From contig NZ_AKKE01000156.1 of the NCBI RefSeq assembly GCF_000281975.1, forward strand, positions 1 to 64,000: a stretch of DNA of 64,000 nt, given 5' to 3'. The notes under the pieces were generated by a model. That model was not told where the DNA came from. It made no database searches and saw nothing but the letters and a program-made list of their open reading frames with translations. Below are positions 62,209 through 64,000 of the stretch, in pieces. Origin of the DNA: Novosphingobium sp. AP12. Lineage in GTDB: Bacteria > Pseudomonadota > Alphaproteobacteria > Sphingomonadales > Sphingomonadaceae. The translations under genes were made by a program, and so were the position numbers. Each line of letters begins with the position of its first letter. Positions within the stretch are counted from its first letter, which is position 1.

Positions 62209-63189
62209 GTGACGATTTCTCCCGCGATCCAAGACCCGAATGCCCCCGGCTGCTCCCCCGCCCGGCGCGTGATCCCGCCTGAGGCGACCGAACCGCGCTG
62301 GGCACTGCCTGACGGCCACCTGCTGCGCCGGATCGATTGGGCGGCGGGGCCGCGCGGCTCGATCCTGTTCATGCCCGGCCGCGGCGACGCCTACGAGAAA
62401 TGGCTGGAAACGCTGGACGGCTGGCACCGCGAAGGCTGGCAGGTCACCTCTGCCGACTGGCGCGGGCAGGCCGGTTCGGGGCGGCTCGGGCATGACGCGA
62501 CCACTGGGCACGTCTCCGACTTCGCGGTCTGGGTGGCCGACTATGCCGCGCTGTTCGCCGACTGGTACGCGAGTACGCCCGGTCCGCACGTCGCCGTCGC
62601 CCATTCGATGGGAGGCCAGATCGTCCTGCGCGCCGTGGCGGAGGGCGCGGTGCGACCCGACTCGCTGGTGCTTTCGGCGCCGATGCTCGGCATCCATCCG
62701 ACATGGATCCCGGCGAGCGTCCTGCACCCCGTGAGCCGCGCCATCCGGGCACTGGGCGATCCGGCCCGACCGGCGTGGAAGGGCGGCGAGAAGCCTGGCT
62801 CCATGGCCCGCGCACGCAGCCTGCTGCTCACCCACGACGAAGGTCGCTACGACGACGAGCAGTGGTGGCGCGAGCAAAGGCCCGAGATCGGCATGGGCGC
62901 TGCAAGCTGGGGCTGGATCGAACGCGCGCTTGCCTCGATTCGCGGACTGGAACGGCGCGGCGTGCTGGAAGCGGTCGACGTACCGACGCTGCTGCTGGGC
63001 ACCAGCATCGACGGCCTTGTCTCGTGGCCCGCGATTCGCCGCGCTGCCGGGCGTTTGCCGCAGGGCGAACTGGTGACCTTCGGGCCCGAGTGCCGTCACG
63101 AGATCCTCCGCGAGGTCGATCCGGTCCGCGGCCGCGCGCTGGCCGTCATCGGGGACTTTCTCGATTCGCACGCCCCCGCGAGGGGCTGA
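62209..63189 (+). CDS. alpha/beta hydrolase, lysophospholipase-like
   Basis: A 326-residue serine hydrolase. The nucleophile elbow is AHSMGG near residue 127, the oxyanion part FMPGRGDAYEKW is near 54, an Asp in LLLGTSIDGLV and a His in CRHEILREVD complete the triad. It resembles PldB-type lysophospholipases. The proposed start is a GTG at 62209 with a poor ribosome site, so the N-terminus is uncertain. The FAD gene starts 3 bases after its stop. Confidence 0.82.
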   Translation: MTISPAIQDPNAPGCSPARRVIPPEATEPRWALPDGHLLRRIDWAAGPRGSILFMPGRGDAYEKWLETLDGWHREGWQVTSADWRGQAGSGRLGHDATTGHVSDFAVWVADYAALFADWYASTPGPHVAVAHSMGGQIVLRAVAEGAVRPDSLVLSAPMLGIHPTWIPASVLHPVSRAIRALGDPARPAWKGGEKPGSMARARSLLLTHDEGRYDDEQWWREQRPEIGMGAASWGWIERALASIRGLERRGVLEAVDVPTLLLGTSIDGLVSWPAIRRAAGRLPQGELVTFGPECRHEILREVDPVRGRALAVIGDFLDSHAPARG

Positions 63190-63192
63190 GCG

Positions 63193-64000
63193 ATGGACGC
63201 AGCGTTCGATATTGTCATCGTCGGCGCCGGCATGGCCGGAGCGTCGCTCGCCGCCGCGACCGGGGCGCGGGCGAGCGTGCTGATGCTCGAGGCCGAGGAG
63301 ATGCCGGGCTATCACGCCACCGGGCGCTCCGCCGCGTTCTGGACCGAAAGCTACGGCGGGCCGGGCGTGCAGCCGCTGACGACCGCCTCTGGGCCGATCC
63401 TGAGAGACCTTGGCGTACTCACGCCGCGCGGTGCGCTGACGCTGGGCCGCGCCGGGCACGAGCGCGATGTCGAAGCCTTCGCCGCGCGCTACACCGCCGC
63501 CGGCGTCGAGATCGAGGTGCTGAACCGCGCCGCAATCGAGGCGCGGGTGCCGGGCCTGCGCGAGGGGTGGACCAGTGCCGCGCTGGAGCCAAGCACCTGC
63601 GACATCGACGTGGCGGCGCTCCACCAGCACTACCTCGCGCAGGCGCAGCGTGAGGGCGCGCAGTTGTGGTGCCGCGCCGAGCTGGCTGCCGCCGAGCGCT
63701 CCGCCTCAGGCTGGACGCTGGCGCTGGCGGACGGGCGGCGCGTGTCTGCGGGGGTGCTCGTCAACGCTGCTGGGGCATGGGCGGATCCGGTCGCGCGGAT
63801 GGCGGGCGTCGATCCGCTCGGCATCGCGCCCTACCGCCGCACCATCGCGCAGCTTGGCGTCGCGGTGCCGGTGCCGGATGATCTGCCGCTGGTGCTCGAC
63901 GTGGCCGAGACCTTCTACTTCAAGCCCGAAAGCGGACGCCTCTGGCTCAGCCCGCACGACGAGACGCCCAGCAGCCCTTGCGACGCAGCGGCCGAGGAAA
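63193..64000 (+). CDS. FAD-dependent oxidoreductase (DAO family), partial
   Basis: The reading frame is open from the ATG at 63193 to the window end and so is truncated at its 3' side. The FAD motif DIVIVGAGMAGASLAAATG lies at the N-terminus, with VLMLEAEEMPGYHATGRSAA following and VLVNAAGAWADPVARMAG further on. These are typical of D-amino-acid-dehydrogenase-like or glycine-oxidase-like flavoproteins. It is probably in an operon with the hydrolase. The substrate is unknown and the C-terminus is not visible. Confidence 0.85.
   Translation, partial: MDAAFDIVIVGAGMAGASLAAATGARASVLMLEAEEMPGYHATGRSAAFWTESYGGPGVQPLTTASGPILRDLGVLTPRGALTLGRAGHERDVEAFAARYTAAGVEIEVLNRAAIEARVPGLREGWTSAALEPSTCDIDVAALHQHYLAQAQREGAQLWCRAELAAAERSASGWTLALADGRRVSAGVLVNAAGAWADPVARMAGVDPLGIAPYRRTIAQLGVAVPVPDDLPLVLDVAETFYFKPESGRLWLSPHDETPSSPCDAAAEE

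Overview
The window is a GC-rich bacterial chromosome segment most consistent with an alphaproteobacterium of the Sphingomonadaceae (Novosphingobium/Sphingobium-like). This is an inference from TonB-dependent receptors placed among catabolic genes, many short-chain dehydrogenases (SDRs) and Rieske oxygenases, an alphaproteobacterial-type Tad/Cpa pilus locus, and HisKA_2-type signalling. No rRNA, tRNA, CRISPR array, phage or complete insertion sequence was seen.

Layout. 0-18.4 kb is a patchwork of catabolic and uptake genes: two SnoaL-like proteins, a small Rieske ferredoxin, an M13 metallopeptidase, two TonB-dependent receptors each divergent from an NADP-dependent medium-chain reductase, a Rieske oxygenase divergent from an acyl-CoA synthetase, an EthD protein, a TIM-barrel protein and three SDRs. 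18.4-20.9 kb is a sparse stretch of different base composition, with a PAS protein lacking a kinase domain and a lone receiver. 20.9-30.3 kb is a nine-gene catabolic block: VOC protein, KstD-like flavoprotein, three SDRs, Rieske oxygenase, ThuA protein, acyl-CoA dehydrogenase and a LuxR-type regulator. It is bracketed by two inverted copies of an unusual 21-bp-period repeat array. 30.4-34 kb holds small genes and a GMC oxidoreductase. 34-43.1 kb is one long plus-strand operon: DUF35 and thiolase-like pair, acyl-CoA dehydrogenase, E1alpha/E1beta/E2 of a 2-oxoacid dehydrogenase, VOC protein, and an ACAD plus phosphotransferase pair like the two halves of ACAD10/11. 43.2-48.8 kb is housekeeping and envelope: rpoZ, a ParA-type ATPase, a DUF3667 protein, ftsH and a HisKA_2 kinase. 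48.9-54.8 kb carries hydantoinase/oxoprolinase A and B genes, an aminotransferase and an acetyltransferase. 54.8-62.1 kb is a minus-strand Tad/Cpa pilus operon (cpaA-B-C-D-E, tadB, tadC) with no cpaF ATPase and no pilin gene visible. The window ends in an alpha/beta hydrolase and a truncated FAD oxidoreductase.

How it fits together. TonB receptors could import a hydrophobic or polycyclic substrate. Rieske oxygenases, the flavoprotein and SDRs would oxidise a ring system. The CoA ligase, acyl-CoA dehydrogenases, thiolase-like/DUF35 pair and oxoacid dehydrogenase would process side-chain or ring-opened acyl-CoAs. A steroid, bile-salt or terpenoid-like substrate is possible, but the sequence does not prove it.

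The features least explained by known gene families are the 21-bp-period arrays with a shared leader, the REPIN-like palindromic elements, and a duplicated receptor/reductase module with palindromic elements in its divergent promoters.
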